Shown here: in pieces, positions 12,370 to 20,917 of the stretch | Numbering within the stretch: the stretch's first letter is position 1 | Layout of the letters: each line of letters opens with the position of its first letter | NCBI RefSeq assembly: GCF_036178845.1 | Contig: NZ_CP108070.1 | Span: 5,208,001-5,272,000 of the forward strand | Length of the DNA: 64,000 bases | Origin: Streptomyces sp. NBC_00271 | Lineage (GTDB): Bacteria; Actinomycetota; Actinomycetes; Streptomycetales; Streptomycetaceae | Direction of reading: 5' to 3' | The notes under the pieces: model-generated | Databases searched by the model: none | The model's input: the letters and a program-made list of their open reading frames with translations, nothing else | Told to the model about the DNA's origin: nothing | Translations under genes and position numbers: made by a program

Positions 12370-12867
12370 ATGCAAGACGCGTTCTCGTCCCCCGAGTACC
12401 AGAGGCGGCACCGGCCGCCGTACGACCCGCTCTACCCACCGCCGCACCCGTCCCCGCACCCGTTCCCCCACCACACATCCCCCTCGCACCTCACCTATCC
12501 CTGGCAACCGCAGCCCCAGCCACCCGAGCCCGAGAGAAGGAGACAACCGCGTCACCACGCGCTCGGCCGGCACAGCGACATCCGCGTCCTGCGGGGCGCC
12601 TACCGCCGGCAACGGCGGGTCGCGACACTCACCGCGCTCGGCTACTTCACTCTCTTCCTCCTCCTGTCGGCGTTCGCGCCGGGGCTGATGGCGAGCGAAG
12701 TCTCCGGCGGACTGCCGACCGGACTGCTGCTCGGCCTGCTCCAGGTGCCGGTGACCTGCCTGGCGATCGGGCTGTACGAGTACACCGCGCGCCGGCGCGT
12801 CGACCCGATCGCGGACCGGATCCGCCGGCAGACCCAGCTGGACGCGAAGCGGGAGGCGGCCCGATGA
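12370..12867 (+). CDS. DUF485 membrane protein, partner of SSS symporter
   Basis: 165 residues. The first 70 residues are rich in Pro, His and Arg and look disordered. Residues about 75-145 form the DUF485 module (DIRVLRGAYRRQRRVATLTA), with two transmembrane helices (ALGYFTLFLLLSAFAPGLM and LLLGLLQVPVTCLAIGLYEY), ending in a basic cytoplasmic tail. DUF485 proteins (YjcH type) are encoded directly upstream of ActP/MctC-type symporters and are thought to assist them. Here the stop codon overlaps the symporter start (ATGA). AAGGAG lies 8 nt before the ATG. Confidence 0.88.
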   Translation: MQDAFSSPEYQRRHRPPYDPLYPPPHPSPHPFPHHTSPSHLTYPWQPQPQPPEPERRRQPRHHALGRHSDIRVLRGAYRRQRRVATLTALGYFTLFLLLSAFAPGLMASEVSGGLPTGLLLGLLQVPVTCLAIGLYEYTARRRVDPIADRIRRQTQLDAKREAAR

Positions 12868-14510
12868 GCCAGGTGTCCGAGGTGACCGCCCTGACGAGCA
12901 TGGTCGGGTTCAGCAGTTCCGCGCGGGCCATGTCCCTGGTGGCGTTCACGGCCGTCGCCACGATCACGCTGCTGCTGTGCGTGATGACCGGGCCGGACCG
13001 CGACGACCTCGACGAGTTCTACACGGGCTACGGCTCCCTGTCGCCGATGCGCAACGGCCTCGCCATCGCCGGGGACTACATCTCCGCCGCGACCGTCCTC
13101 GGCACCGGCGGCGTCATCGCCCTCGCCGGGTACGACGGTGTCGTCCTCGCCCTCAGCACCGCCCTGTCGCTGATGCTGCTGATGTTCCTGCTGGCCGAAC
13201 CACTGCGCAACGCGGGCCGGTTCACCATGGGCGACGCGCTCGCACGACGGATGCCGGGGCGCGCGGTACGCATCACGGCGTGCGCCGCGACCCTCGTCGC
13301 CCTGCTGCCGCTGATGCTGGTCCAACTCGCCGGCGCGGGCGATCTGCTGGCCTTCATCCTCGGTTTCTCCAGCGACTCCCTCAAGACCGGCTGCATCATC
13401 GGCCTCGGCACACTGATGATCAGCTACGCGGCGATCGGCGGCATGAAGGGCACCGCCCTCATCCAGATCCTGAAGATCGTGATGCTGCTCGGCTCCGGCA
13501 CCGTGGTCTCCGCCCTCATCCTGCAGCGCTTCGGCTGGGACCCCGGGGCCCTGTTCGACACCGCCGCCCGCAACAGCGGTGTCGGGACCGCGTTCCTGCA
13601 CTCCGGCCTGCAGTTCGCGGGCGGACCCAACCCCCGTATCGACATGATCAGTTCGGAGCTGACCGTGGTCCTCGGCGGCGCCTGCCTGCCGCACATCACC
13701 ATGCGCATGTACACCGCGGGCAGCGCCCGTCAGGTCCGCCGCTCGATGTCCTGGGCGGTGCCCTGCGTGGCCGTGTTCGTACTGGTCATCACGGTCGTCG
13801 GGTTCGGGGCCACGGCGCTGATCGGACGGTCCGTGATCGCGGGTGCCGACCCGCAGGGCAACACGGCCTACCTGCTGGGATCCAGGGCCGCGTTCGGACC
13901 GGACGTGTCGACGGCCGAGACCCTCCTCTTCACGACCGTGACGACGGCGATCTTCCTCACGCTCCTCGCCTCGGTCGCCGGGATGATCCTCGCCTGCGCC
14001 AACTCCCTCGCCCACGACGTGTTCGCCGGGCGGATCCGGGAGCTGTCCCCGCGCCGCGAGATGACCCTCGCCCGGGTCTCCGCGCTCGCGGTCGGCGCAC
14101 CGGCGATCCTGCTCGCCACCTTCGTCCAGCACCGCAGCCTGCAACCCCTGGTCACGCTGTCGTTCTGCCTGGGCGCCTCGGCCATAGCGCCCGCGCTGGT
14201 CTACGGCCTCTTCTGGCGCCGCTACACCCGCACGGGCCTCCTGTGCACCCTCATCGGCGGAACGCTGACCGTCCTGATCCTCATGACCGGCACCAACCTG
14301 GTCTCCGGCTCCCCCACTTCGGCCTTCCCCGAGGCCGACTTCAACTGGTTCCCGTTCACCACCACCGGCCTCGTGTCCATTCCCCTGGGCTTCGCCTACG
14401 GGTGGCTGGGGACGGTGATCTCCGGGCGCCGCAAGGCGGAGGAACAGCGCAGACAGTACGAGGCGGTGGAAGGGTGGATCCTGGCGGGGGCGGTACGGAG
14501 AACGCCGTAA
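12864..14510 (+). CDS. Sodium:solute symporter, ActP/MctC-like (monocarboxylate)
   Basis: 548 residues from the ATG at 12864, which overlaps the DUF485 stop by 4 nt. It is a solute:sodium symporter with about 13 helices. Family signatures are FYTGYGSLSPMRNGLAIAGD (the DFFLAGR-like start of the core) and ISAATVLGTGGVIALAGYDG, with later helices around LLFTTVTTAIFLTLLASVAG. Pairing with a DUF485 gene points to the acetate/pyruvate/propionate branch (ActP of E. coli, MctC of Corynebacterium), so uptake of short monocarboxylates is the best guess. The operon ends 9 nt before the convergent coiled-coil gene, with no room for a hairpin. Confidence 0.88.
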   Translation: MSQVSEVTALTSMVGFSSSARAMSLVAFTAVATITLLLCVMTGPDRDDLDEFYTGYGSLSPMRNGLAIAGDYISAATVLGTGGVIALAGYDGVVLALSTALSLMLLMFLLAEPLRNAGRFTMGDALARRMPGRAVRITACAATLVALLPLMLVQLAGAGDLLAFILGFSSDSLKTGCIIGLGTLMISYAAIGGMKGTALIQILKIVMLLGSGTVVSALILQRFGWDPGALFDTAARNSGVGTAFLHSGLQFAGGPNPRIDMISSELTVVLGGACLPHITMRMYTAGSARQVRRSMSWAVPCVAVFVLVITVVGFGATALIGRSVIAGADPQGNTAYLLGSRAAFGPDVSTAETLLFTTVTTAIFLTLLASVAGMILACANSLAHDVFAGRIRELSPRREMTLARVSALAVGAPAILLATFVQHRSLQPLVTLSFCLGASAIAPALVYGLFWRRYTRTGLLCTLIGGTLTVLILMTGTNLVSGSPTSAFPEADFNWFPFTTTGLVSIPLGFAYGWLGTVISGRRKAEEQRRQYEAVEGWILAGAVRRTP

Positions 14511-14519
14511 GGAGCAGCG

Positions 14520-15407
14520 CTACTCCACCGGTGCCCGCCCCATCAGCGTCATGAGACTCGTACGCACCTGTTCCATCTGTGCCCGTACGTCGTCCCACCG
14601 CTCCCCGTACTCGCGCAGCACCCGATCCGTCTCCCGACCGATCCGCTCCTCACGAACACGAGCCTCGGCCAACACCTCAGCCGCCCGCGCCGTCGCGTCC
14701 TCCTGCCCGTGCCGAGCGAATTCCTCGGCCTCGGCAAAAGCACGCTCGGCCTCGGCCAACGCGGCCTCGGCGCGCGCCCCTCGCTCCACGTGGTGCGCGT
14801 CGAGCGCGGCCGCCCGCTCCACCGCCGCACACTCCGCCTCCTCCCAGCGCTCTGCGTGTTCCCTCTCCTGCTGGGTGAGGAAGCCTTCCGTGCGCTGCCG
14901 CGCCTCGCGCAGTGCCGCCAGCGCCTCCCCCCGGCCCTCCTTGACCGCGCGGCGGGCGGCGATCCGCATCTCGTCGGCCTCGGCGCGGGCGGCGAGGAGA
15001 CGGTGCCGGGCGCGCTCCTCGGCCTCGCCGCGCACCTCGTCGGCGTACGCCTGCGCCGCCTCACGCAGCCGCCGTCCCTCCGCCTCGGCCTCCTCGACGG
15101 CCAGCCGGGCCGCGCTCCGCGCGTTCTCGCGCACCGCCGCGGCCTCCTCCTCACCGAGCTCGCGAATCCGGCAGGCGCGCTCGCCGAGCGTCTCGTACGT
15201 CTGCGGGGCCAGCCGCGCCACGACCTCCCGCAGCCGCCCGACCTCCGCGTCCATCTCCTTGGCCAGGACGGTCAGCCGGGCGGCCCGTTCCCAGGCGGTG
15301 TCGCGGACCCGCGAGAGCGCAGCGAAGTACGCGTCGACCTGCTCGGGACGGTAACCGCGCCCCCGTACGGCCACGAAGCCGTGCGGCGACACCGATGCGC
15401 TGCTCAT
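14520..15407 (-). CDS. DivIVA-like coiled-coil protein
   Basis: 295 residues from the ATG at 15407, with GAGAGGGGA upstream; a GTG at 15425 has no such site. The N-terminus (FVAVRGRGYRPEQVDAYFAA) matches the DivIVA/Wag31-type membrane-binding start, with its G-Y-x3-QVD motif. The rest, from about residue 30 to 290, is almost unbroken heptad-rich Ala/Glu/Arg coiled coil. Streptomyces homologues have been annotated as cellulose-binding or DivIVA-domain proteins. By analogy it may be a cytoskeletal or polar-growth scaffold; no catalytic motif is visible. It lies next to the SUKH locus but a strong terminator at 15522-15565 separates it from that transcript. Confidence 0.75.
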   Translation of the reverse strand: MSSASVSPHGFVAVRGRGYRPEQVDAYFAALSRVRDTAWERAARLTVLAKEMDAEVGRLREVVARLAPQTYETLGERACRIRELGEEEAAAVRENARSAARLAVEEAEAEGRRLREAAQAYADEVRGEAEERARHRLLAARAEADEMRIAARRAVKEGRGEALAALREARQRTEGFLTQQEREHAERWEEAECAAVERAAALDAHHVERGARAEAALAEAERAFAEAEEFARHGQEDATARAAEVLAEARVREERIGRETDRVLREYGERWDDVRAQMEQVRTSLMTLMGRAPVE

Positions 15408-15521
15408 CCCCGGTCCCCTCTCCACTGTGCGACGTACAACACGATTTGGCGCATATCTTGGTGGATCAGGCGTAAGTGTTCATAACGCGACACTCCGCGC
15501 ATTCGTAGCGGTCAGCCGCGT

Positions 15522-15565
15522 AAAAAAAGGGTTGGACCCGGTCATACGACCGGGTCCAACCCTTT
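15522..15565 (-). terminator. Strong intrinsic terminator of the SUKH operon
   Basis: Perfect 18-bp stem (15526-15543 with 15548-15565, loop ATAC). On the minus strand it ends in a run of seven T residues (15528-15522). It lies 30 nt downstream of the 921-codon gene and is one of the few terminators here with a real U-tract. Confidence 0.9.
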
Positions 15566-15594
15566 CGGCTCCCTGACGGGCACTCAGCGGCGCA

Positions 15595-18360
15595 TCACAG
15601 CAAGCCGTCCCACATCTGCTCCAGCAACACCGACCACCAACTCTCCGGCGAGCCGAGCGCCGCCGGGTCGAGCGAGGCGAGCTGCGCCTGGAAGTCCACG
15701 GTCCAGCGGCCCGCCTGCTCCTGGTTGAGCCCGAACCGCAGCCGCCACATCCGGCCGAGCAGGGCCAGACAGCGCGCGAACTCGGGCAGCCCCGTGTTCA
15801 CGAACTGCGGCGGCACCGAGGCACCGCCCGGGCCCGCCTCCACCGGCACGGCCACGATGTTCGCCGTGCCGTACTGGACACAGATCGCCTTGCCGAAGTC
15901 ACTGCCCATGACGAGGTACGAGCCCGCGTCCGCGGCCGGCTGCACCCCACGCTCCTGCGCCAGCTCGGCGAGCGTCGGCACCGGACGGCCGGGCTGCGCC
16001 TGCGCCCAGAAGAACGGGCCCATGTCGACCGGCAGTCCGGCCACCACCAGCGTGTGCGCCACGATGTTCGGCACACCCTGCCGCGACACCGCGGCCTGGT
16101 CGAACCGGAACAGACCCGGCCCGAACGCCGCCGCCAGCTCCTGCCCGATCGCCTCCGGCGGAACCGGCGGTGCGGGCTGCACCGGCGGAATCGGCGCCCG
16201 CACCGGCGCCGGACGCGCGGGACCGTCCGCCACCTGGTGCAACTCGCCCTGGTGCGCGAGGAGCTGGTGCATGCCCTGCTGACGGCTCGCGTGATCCGTG
16301 CCGTACGGCGCGATGCTGGTGATCCGTGCCTGCGGCCAGCTCTCCCGGATCATCCGCGCGCAGTACGCGCCCGGCAGCTCGCACGACTCCAACTCCGTGT
16401 GCAGCTCCAGGACTTGCTGCGGCGGCACGTTCATCGCGCGCAGCTCGTGCAGGATCTGCCACTCCGGGTGCGGGGTCCCCGGCGCGGAGCGCCGGATCAA
16501 CTGCTGCTCGGAACCGTCCTGCGCGCGGTAACGCAGGACGGCCTGATACCCCGGCCCGACGGTCGGCTGACCGGCCTGCGGGTAGCCGTACGCCGGAGGC
16601 TGCTGCCCCGGGGGCATCGGCTGACCGGGCATCGGCTGTCCCGGCATGGGCTGACCAGGCATGGGCTGACCGGGCATGGGCTGTCCCGGCATCGGCTGCG
16701 GCGCGCCCGGAGGCATGCCGGGGGCCTGCGGGGGCGGCGGTACGCCGGGACCGGCGACCGGAGGGCCGACCGGAGGACCGGCCGGAGGACCGGCGAGCAT
16801 GGTGGCGGCGTGATGGACACCCCCGGGAGGCGTACCACCCGGAGGCTGCGGAGCACCGGGCGCACCAGGTGCACCGGGCGCACCGGGAGGCTGGGGCGCG
16901 CCGGGCCCGCCCGCGGGCGGACCCGCCAGCATGGTCGCGGCGTGATGAACACCCCCGGGAGGCGTACCACCCGGAGGCTGCGGAGCACCGGGGGCGGCAG
17001 GCGCACCAGGAACTCCGGGCCCGTTCGGGCCGAGTTGCGAGACGAGCTGCGTCGGTACGTACCCGCCCGCCGGGGTGCCCGGAGCACCGGGCCCGGACGA
17101 CGGCGGCGGAGGCGGAGGCGGCGGGGCGCTCCCGGGCCGCACACCCGGTACGCCCGGGGCGCTCGGCGGAGGCGGCGCGCTCACGCCACCACCCCGCGCG
17201 CCCCTCGGCGGCGCCTGCGCCTTGCTGGTCGCGGCGTCGGCGATGTCACCGGCGTTCGGCGGCAGCGGCCGCGGCGGCGCGACGGGGGCCTGCCCCTGCG
17301 GGTACCCGTACCCGGGCGCACCGGGCGGGGGCGCGCCCTGCGGACCGCCCGGAACCGGACCACCCGGAACCGGACCAGCAGGAACCGGCACGCCCGGAGG
17401 CGGCGTGCCCGGCATGCCCGGCGCACCCGGGCCTGTCTGTGGATAGCCGTACGCCGGCGGGGCCGTGCGGTCGTCGACCGCGGGCGCCTGCGCCGTGCGC
17501 GGGAGTTGACTGCCGCCCGACATCAGAGCCGTCTTGGCGTCCGGGGTCGCACCGGGCGGCGCACCCGGACCCGCGTTGTCGTCGGCGTCGGTCAGCTGCG
17601 GCGCGAACACCGTCGCCGGCAACGGCACGGAACGGTCCTCGCCCCCGTCCCCGGCGGTGTCCGTCCCCGCCCACGGAGTCGCCGAAGCGGGCACGCCCGG
17701 CGCCCCCACGGCATCCCGCGGACCCGCGTCCCGCTCGTCACCGGCCGCGGCGGCGGGCCACGGCGGCGCGTCCGAAGGGGACGAGACCGAAGGGTGAGGC
17801 GAGGGAGAAGAGTGAGAGGAGGGAGAAGAGTGAGAGGAGGGAGAAGGCGTCGTCGAACCACCGGCAGCGGAAGCCCCGTTGGCATGAGAACCCGCGTGGG
17901 AACCCGCACCGGAACCCGCACCGAGGCCGGCCCCGGTACCCGCCCCGTTGGCACCGCCGGCCGTCGCACCCGCCCGCCGATCCGGAATGCCCAGCTTGTC
18001 AGCCGCCTCCTGCAACCACTCCGGAGGGCTCAGCAAGAACGACGTCTGGTTCAGATCGACCCGGGCCGGAGGCGCCGGGGCCACTTCCGGGGACGCCTGC
18101 GGCACCCCGTACTCCTCCTCGTACCGGCGGATCACCTCACCGACCGGCAGCCCGGGCCAGAGCGTCGCCTCCCCGCTGTCCCGCGCGATGACGAGCCGCT
18201 GCGCGCCCCCGTCGGAACGCGGACCGTCGACTCGGTCCTCGGCCCACACCACGAACCCGAGTTCGAACTCCCGCACCCGCACCTCACGGTGCTGGTACCC
18301 GGGCACCTCGCCGTTGATCCACTCTTCCGCGCGCTCCTGCGCCTGCGCGAAGGTCACCAT
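15595..18360 (-). CDS. YrhB-like / nucleic-acid deaminase / SUKH-4 fusion protein
   Basis: 921 residues from the ATG at 18360, 7 nt after the upstream stop; an in-frame start at 18411 would overlap that gene. The domain order is read by eye. Residues 1-90 resemble YrhB/Imm35-type immunity domains (RLVIARDSGEATLWPGLPVG). Residues 115-590 are a Pro/Gly-rich linker with six PGQPM repeats and a duplicated 44-residue unit. Residues about 600-720 look like a zinc-dependent deaminase: His631-x-Glu633 (HPEWQILHEL) and Cys660-x6-Cys667 (SCELPGAYC). The final 190 residues look like SUKH-4. Such domains normally belong to polymorphic toxins and their immunity proteins. No signal peptide or export domain is present, so it probably acts in the cytoplasm. 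It forms an operon with the SUKH-1/nuclease gene. Confidence 0.78.
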   Translation of the reverse strand: MVTFAQAQERAEEWINGEVPGYQHREVRVREFELGFVVWAEDRVDGPRSDGGAQRLVIARDSGEATLWPGLPVGEVIRRYEEEYGVPQASPEVAPAPPARVDLNQTSFLLSPPEWLQEAADKLGIPDRRAGATAGGANGAGTGAGLGAGSGAGSHAGSHANGASAAGGSTTPSPSSHSSPSSHSSPSPHPSVSSPSDAPPWPAAAAGDERDAGPRDAVGAPGVPASATPWAGTDTAGDGGEDRSVPLPATVFAPQLTDADDNAGPGAPPGATPDAKTALMSGGSQLPRTAQAPAVDDRTAPPAYGYPQTGPGAPGMPGTPPPGVPVPAGPVPGGPVPGGPQGAPPPGAPGYGYPQGQAPVAPPRPLPPNAGDIADAATSKAQAPPRGARGGGVSAPPPPSAPGVPGVRPGSAPPPPPPPPSSGPGAPGTPAGGYVPTQLVSQLGPNGPGVPGAPAAPGAPQPPGGTPPGGVHHAATMLAGPPAGGPGAPQPPGAPGAPGAPGAPQPPGGTPPGGVHHAATMLAGPPAGPPVGPPVAGPGVPPPPQAPGMPPGAPQPMPGQPMPGQPMPGQPMPGQPMPGQPMPPGQQPPAYGYPQAGQPTVGPGYQAVLRYRAQDGSEQQLIRRSAPGTPHPEWQILHELRAMNVPPQQVLELHTELESCELPGAYCARMIRESWPQARITSIAPYGTDHASRQQGMHQLLAHQGELHQVADGPARPAPVRAPIPPVQPAPPVPPEAIGQELAAAFGPGLFRFDQAAVSRQGVPNIVAHTLVVAGLPVDMGPFFWAQAQPGRPVPTLAELAQERGVQPAADAGSYLVMGSDFGKAICVQYGTANIVAVPVEAGPGGASVPPQFVNTGLPEFARCLALLGRMWRLRFGLNQEQAGRWTVDFQAQLASLDPAALGSPESWWSVLLEQMWDGLL

Positions 18361-18367
18361 CGGACGT

Positions 18368-19354
18368 TCACTCCCCCAGGGAAGAGACAGGAACGGCGCG
18401 CGCGAAGCCACCGTCCACCATCAGGTTCGCCACCGTCTCCAACTCCGGCGGATTGCCCGCGAGTCGAGACAGGAACTGGTCGAAGTCGGCGCCGCAGGGC
18501 AGCAACAGCCGCTGCACGCGCTCGGCCGGCGGCCAGGCGTCCTGGTCGCGGGCATCGTCGTACGCGCAGAACCAGACCGACCCGATCGCGTCACCCTTCA
18601 CCTTGACGGCGAGCAGGCCACCCTGCACGAATCCGACGCACAGATAGTCCTTGGTCAGATGGTCGCGCAGGCACTTGTTGATGTAGACGAGGTCGTTCAC
18701 GGCGGCTTCCTCGCGCACCGTGAAGAACGGCTGGTCCACCAGCAGACCCAGCTCCGCGTCGAGCGCGGCACCGACCGGCGCACACCCGCCCGCGGCCTTC
18801 AGGAAGGACCGATAGGCACCCGGCAGCCGATAGCCGAGATCCTCCTCGACCCCGAGCACCTGCTGCTCGCTCACCGCGACCGACGACTTCGGCAGCCCGA
18901 AGTGCGCGGGCCGCGTGTCCTGCAACGGACGCGTCCCCCGCTTGCCGTGATCGACGGCCGCCGTCGCGATGCCGCCGTGATGCCGCAACAGCGCCTTGAC
19001 CTCCACGGGGACGAGCTCCAGGCGCCGCGTGCCCCGCACGTGATGCCAGGTCCAGCCATGCGGAGTGGCCACGGGCGGAATCGTGTCCCACAGATCGTGC
19101 CCCGCGGCGGCGAGCGCGGCGTTCGCCGACACATAGTCCGTCAACCGCAGTTCGTCCACGCCGAAACCCTCCGGGGGTTCGGCGATCTCCGCGGCGGCAC
19201 GCGCGTACGGTGAGAAGTCGGGGTAGCCGTGCGCGTCGACCCGTACACCCCTGGGGTGGCGAGCGGCCCGGACCGGATCCGGGAAATGCACGACCTGCCC
19301 GGCGTAGGCCGCGTTCGGCGGCGCGGCTTGCTGCCCGAGCCGACCTGTCGTCAT
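18368..19354 (-). CDS. WHH nuclease-like / SUKH-1 (SMI1-KNR4) fusion protein
   Basis: 328 residues from the ATG at 19354, with GCAGGGGGC upstream. Residues about 35-135 carry the signature of HNH/Endonuclease VII toxins with a WHH motif: YPDFSPYA, then WTWHH (101-105), LELVP (112-116) and HHGG (125-128). Residues about 155-310 match the SMI1/KNR4 (SUKH-1) fold (VEEDLGYRLPGAYRSFLKAAGG), an immunity domain against nuclease toxins. Toxin and immunity modules in one chain suggest a self-neutralised or domesticated nuclease. It is the first gene of the operon, 7 nt before the deaminase/SUKH-4 gene. On the minus strand TGACCG and TAGGCT (near 19405) form a possible promoter. Confidence 0.8.
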   Translation of the reverse strand: MTTGRLGQQAAPPNAAYAGQVVHFPDPVRAARHPRGVRVDAHGYPDFSPYARAAAEIAEPPEGFGVDELRLTDYVSANAALAAAGHDLWDTIPPVATPHGWTWHHVRGTRRLELVPVEVKALLRHHGGIATAAVDHGKRGTRPLQDTRPAHFGLPKSSVAVSEQQVLGVEEDLGYRLPGAYRSFLKAAGGCAPVGAALDAELGLLVDQPFFTVREEAAVNDLVYINKCLRDHLTKDYLCVGFVQGGLLAVKVKGDAIGSVWFCAYDDARDQDAWPPAERVQRLLLPCGADFDQFLSRLAGNPPELETVANLMVDGGFARAVPVSSLGE

Positions 19355-19459
19355 GGCGGTTGCCCCCTGCGGCGTTCTCAATAGCTGTTTGGATCGCGGA
19401 TATCGACAGCCTATGCGGTTGGAAGACACCGGTCACCGGGCCTCCGGTTCCGTGACCTG

Positions 19460-19479
19460 CCGTCACCCCGCCGTGACGG
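19460..19479. promoter_or_regulatory. Inverted repeat in divergent SUKH promoter region
   Basis: CCGTCAC (19460-19466) and GTGACGG (19473-19479) flank a 6-nt spacer in the 228-nt region between the two divergent arms of the SUKH/deaminase locus. It could be an operator shared by both transcripts. No regulator gene is adjacent, so the binding protein is unknown. Confidence 0.35.
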
Positions 19480-19582
19480 TATGACGAAGCCCGGGCGTGT
19501 CGCGCGCCCCAGCTACCGCACCCGCCATGCCATTTGGCAGTCTGTAGCCGCATCGGGGGATGCACGGGAGGGAAGAACGATC

Positions 19583-20092
19583 ATGAACGCGACACATACG
19601 GGCACGTCCGGGGACCCGCGCGTCGGCTGGAGCAGTGCCGAGGCAGCCCACGCACCCACCCTCCTGCACCGCCGCGACGGCATACTTCCCACCGTCGCCG
19701 CCGCCCTCTCCGTACGCGGCGCCACCCTCACCGGCACCGCCGCCCGCGGCGACCAGCCGCCCGCCCTTCACCCGCTGGTCCAGGACTTCCTCGACACCCT
19801 CACCAGCGCGCAACGCGACCGCTACACCGGCCGCTGCGCCGAGGCGATCCTCATCTCCCGGCACATCGCCACCGTCGACGCCACCCGCAGCAAACGCGCC
19901 GCCCGCAAGCCGATGACCAACGGCGAGGCACGCAAAGCCCTCAAACAGGCCAAACTCACCGCACGCCGGATCCGCGAGGACGGCGACCCGTTGCACGGCA
20001 GCTTCGCCGCGCCCTGCCGCGCCTGCACGGCGCTCAGCGACCACTTCGGCGTCCGCGTCGTCGACCCGACGGCGACGACCGGCGACTCCTGA
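19583..20092 (+). CDS. YwqJ-related deaminase
   Basis: 169 residues from the ATG at 19583, with GGGAGGGA upstream. It is a YwqJ-type member of the nucleic-acid deaminase superfamily. The zinc site is readable as Cys85-Ala-Glu87 (GRCAEAIL), where Glu is the proton shuttle, and Pro-Cys145-Arg-Ala-Cys148 (PCRAC). The intervening KPMTNGEARKALKQAKLTAR and REDGDPLHGSF are typical of actinobacterial YwqJ domains. YwqJ domains are usually the C-terminal warhead of secreted polymorphic toxins; here the domain is free-standing with no trafficking region. A SUKH-3 immunity-type gene follows 82 nt downstream, the expected toxin-immunity order. Confidence 0.87.
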   Translation: MNATHTGTSGDPRVGWSSAEAAHAPTLLHRRDGILPTVAAALSVRGATLTGTAARGDQPPALHPLVQDFLDTLTSAQRDRYTGRCAEAILISRHIATVDATRSKRAARKPMTNGEARKALKQAKLTARRIREDGDPLHGSFAAPCRACTALSDHFGVRVVDPTATTGDS

Positions 20093-20174
20093 ACTCCCCC
20101 ATCCCCGCACCCGTACGTACGACGGCGCCCCCGCCAGCGCGCCGATGTCCCGACCCTCGACGAACGAAGGGCAG

Positions 20175-20708
20175 ATGCACGCCGACCGCTCCTCCTCCCC
20201 CAAGCTCTCGGCTCCGCTCGAGCAGGGGGGACCCTCACCACGTTTCCCCGTACCCGTGGACGCCGCGCTGCGCTCCGCCGGGTGGCAGCCCGGGCGCTGG
20301 GACATAAAGCAGGCCGAGTACTGGGCCGACGCGCTGCGGGGCCACGAGTCGTCCGCGGGGCACCGGCACGCCGTGTTCCCCGCGGCGGTGGAGGCGTGGG
20401 CGGAATTCGGCGGTCTGCACGTGAAGCCCTCCGGGCCCGGCCGCCAGCTGGCGCCGACCGCGCTCCACTTCGACCCCCTGCACGGCCTCCACATGGCCCG
20501 CACCCTCGGCGACCTCGGCCGCGCCCTGGACACCGAGGTCTGCCCCCTCGGCGAGGAGTCCGACTCCCGCGCCCTGCTCGCCATCGACTCCGAGGGCCGC
20601 GTCTACGCACTCGACCACACCGGCGACTGGTACCTGGGCCCCGAGATCGACTCCGCCCTCACCACCCTCCTGTCCGGCATCGCCCCGGTCCGCCTGACGG
20701 CCGGCTGA
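20175..20708 (+). CDS. SUKH-3 domain immunity-type protein
   Basis: 177 residues from the ATG at 20175 (GAAGGG upstream); another ATG at 20145 is in frame but lacks a site. After 30 poorly conserved residues the SUKH-3 domain runs almost to the end: GWQPGRWDIKQAEYWADALR, then RHAVFPAAVEAWAEFGGL, and YALDHTGDWYLGPEIDSAL. SUKH-3 proteins are predicted immunity proteins for deaminase and nuclease toxins. The gene follows the YwqJ deaminase on the same strand, so neutralising that enzyme is the obvious inference. It ends at a large inverted repeat. Confidence 0.88.
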   Translation: MHADRSSSPKLSAPLEQGGPSPRFPVPVDAALRSAGWQPGRWDIKQAEYWADALRGHESSAGHRHAVFPAAVEAWAEFGGLHVKPSGPGRQLAPTALHFDPLHGLHMARTLGDLGRALDTEVCPLGEESDSRALLAIDSEGRVYALDHTGDWYLGPEIDSALTTLLSGIAPVRLTAG

Positions 20709-20728
20709 CCGCGGGAGGGTTCCTCGAC

Positions 20729-20891
20729 TGCGGGCCGGTGGGGGCTGGTCGCGCAGTTCCCCGCGCCCCTAAAAGCCCTCAGCCCGTCCGGCGTTCGAGG
20801 ACGAGACCGTTCAGCCCGATGCGGGGGGCCGGGGCGCAGCCCCGCCCCCAGGGGCGCGGGGAACTGCGCGCTCAACCCCCACCCACCCGCA
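20729..20891. repeat. Dispersed repeat, copy 2: 42-nt inverted arms
   Basis: Two imperfect inverted arms of about 42 nt (20729-20770 and 20850-20891) enclose a loop containing the widespread Streptomyces motif GTCCGGCGTTCGAGGACGAG. The element fills the gap between the convergent SUKH-3 and histidine kinase genes and would fold into a long hairpin in either transcript, so it probably also terminates transcription. Related copies lie at 5113, 36378 and 53001. Confidence 0.8.
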
Positions 20892-20917
20892 GCCAACAAC
20901 CGCGCCCCCCGAAGGGC

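Noticed and set aside
16618..16700. Short regular repeats that might look like a CRISPR array
   Set aside because: They are 15-nt in-frame PGQPM codon repeats without unique spacers; no cas genes are present.
16054..18606. Arg-rich plus-strand frames opposite the deaminase/SUKH-4 gene
   Set aside because: Shadows of a Pro/Gly-rich coding region; no recognisable domain.
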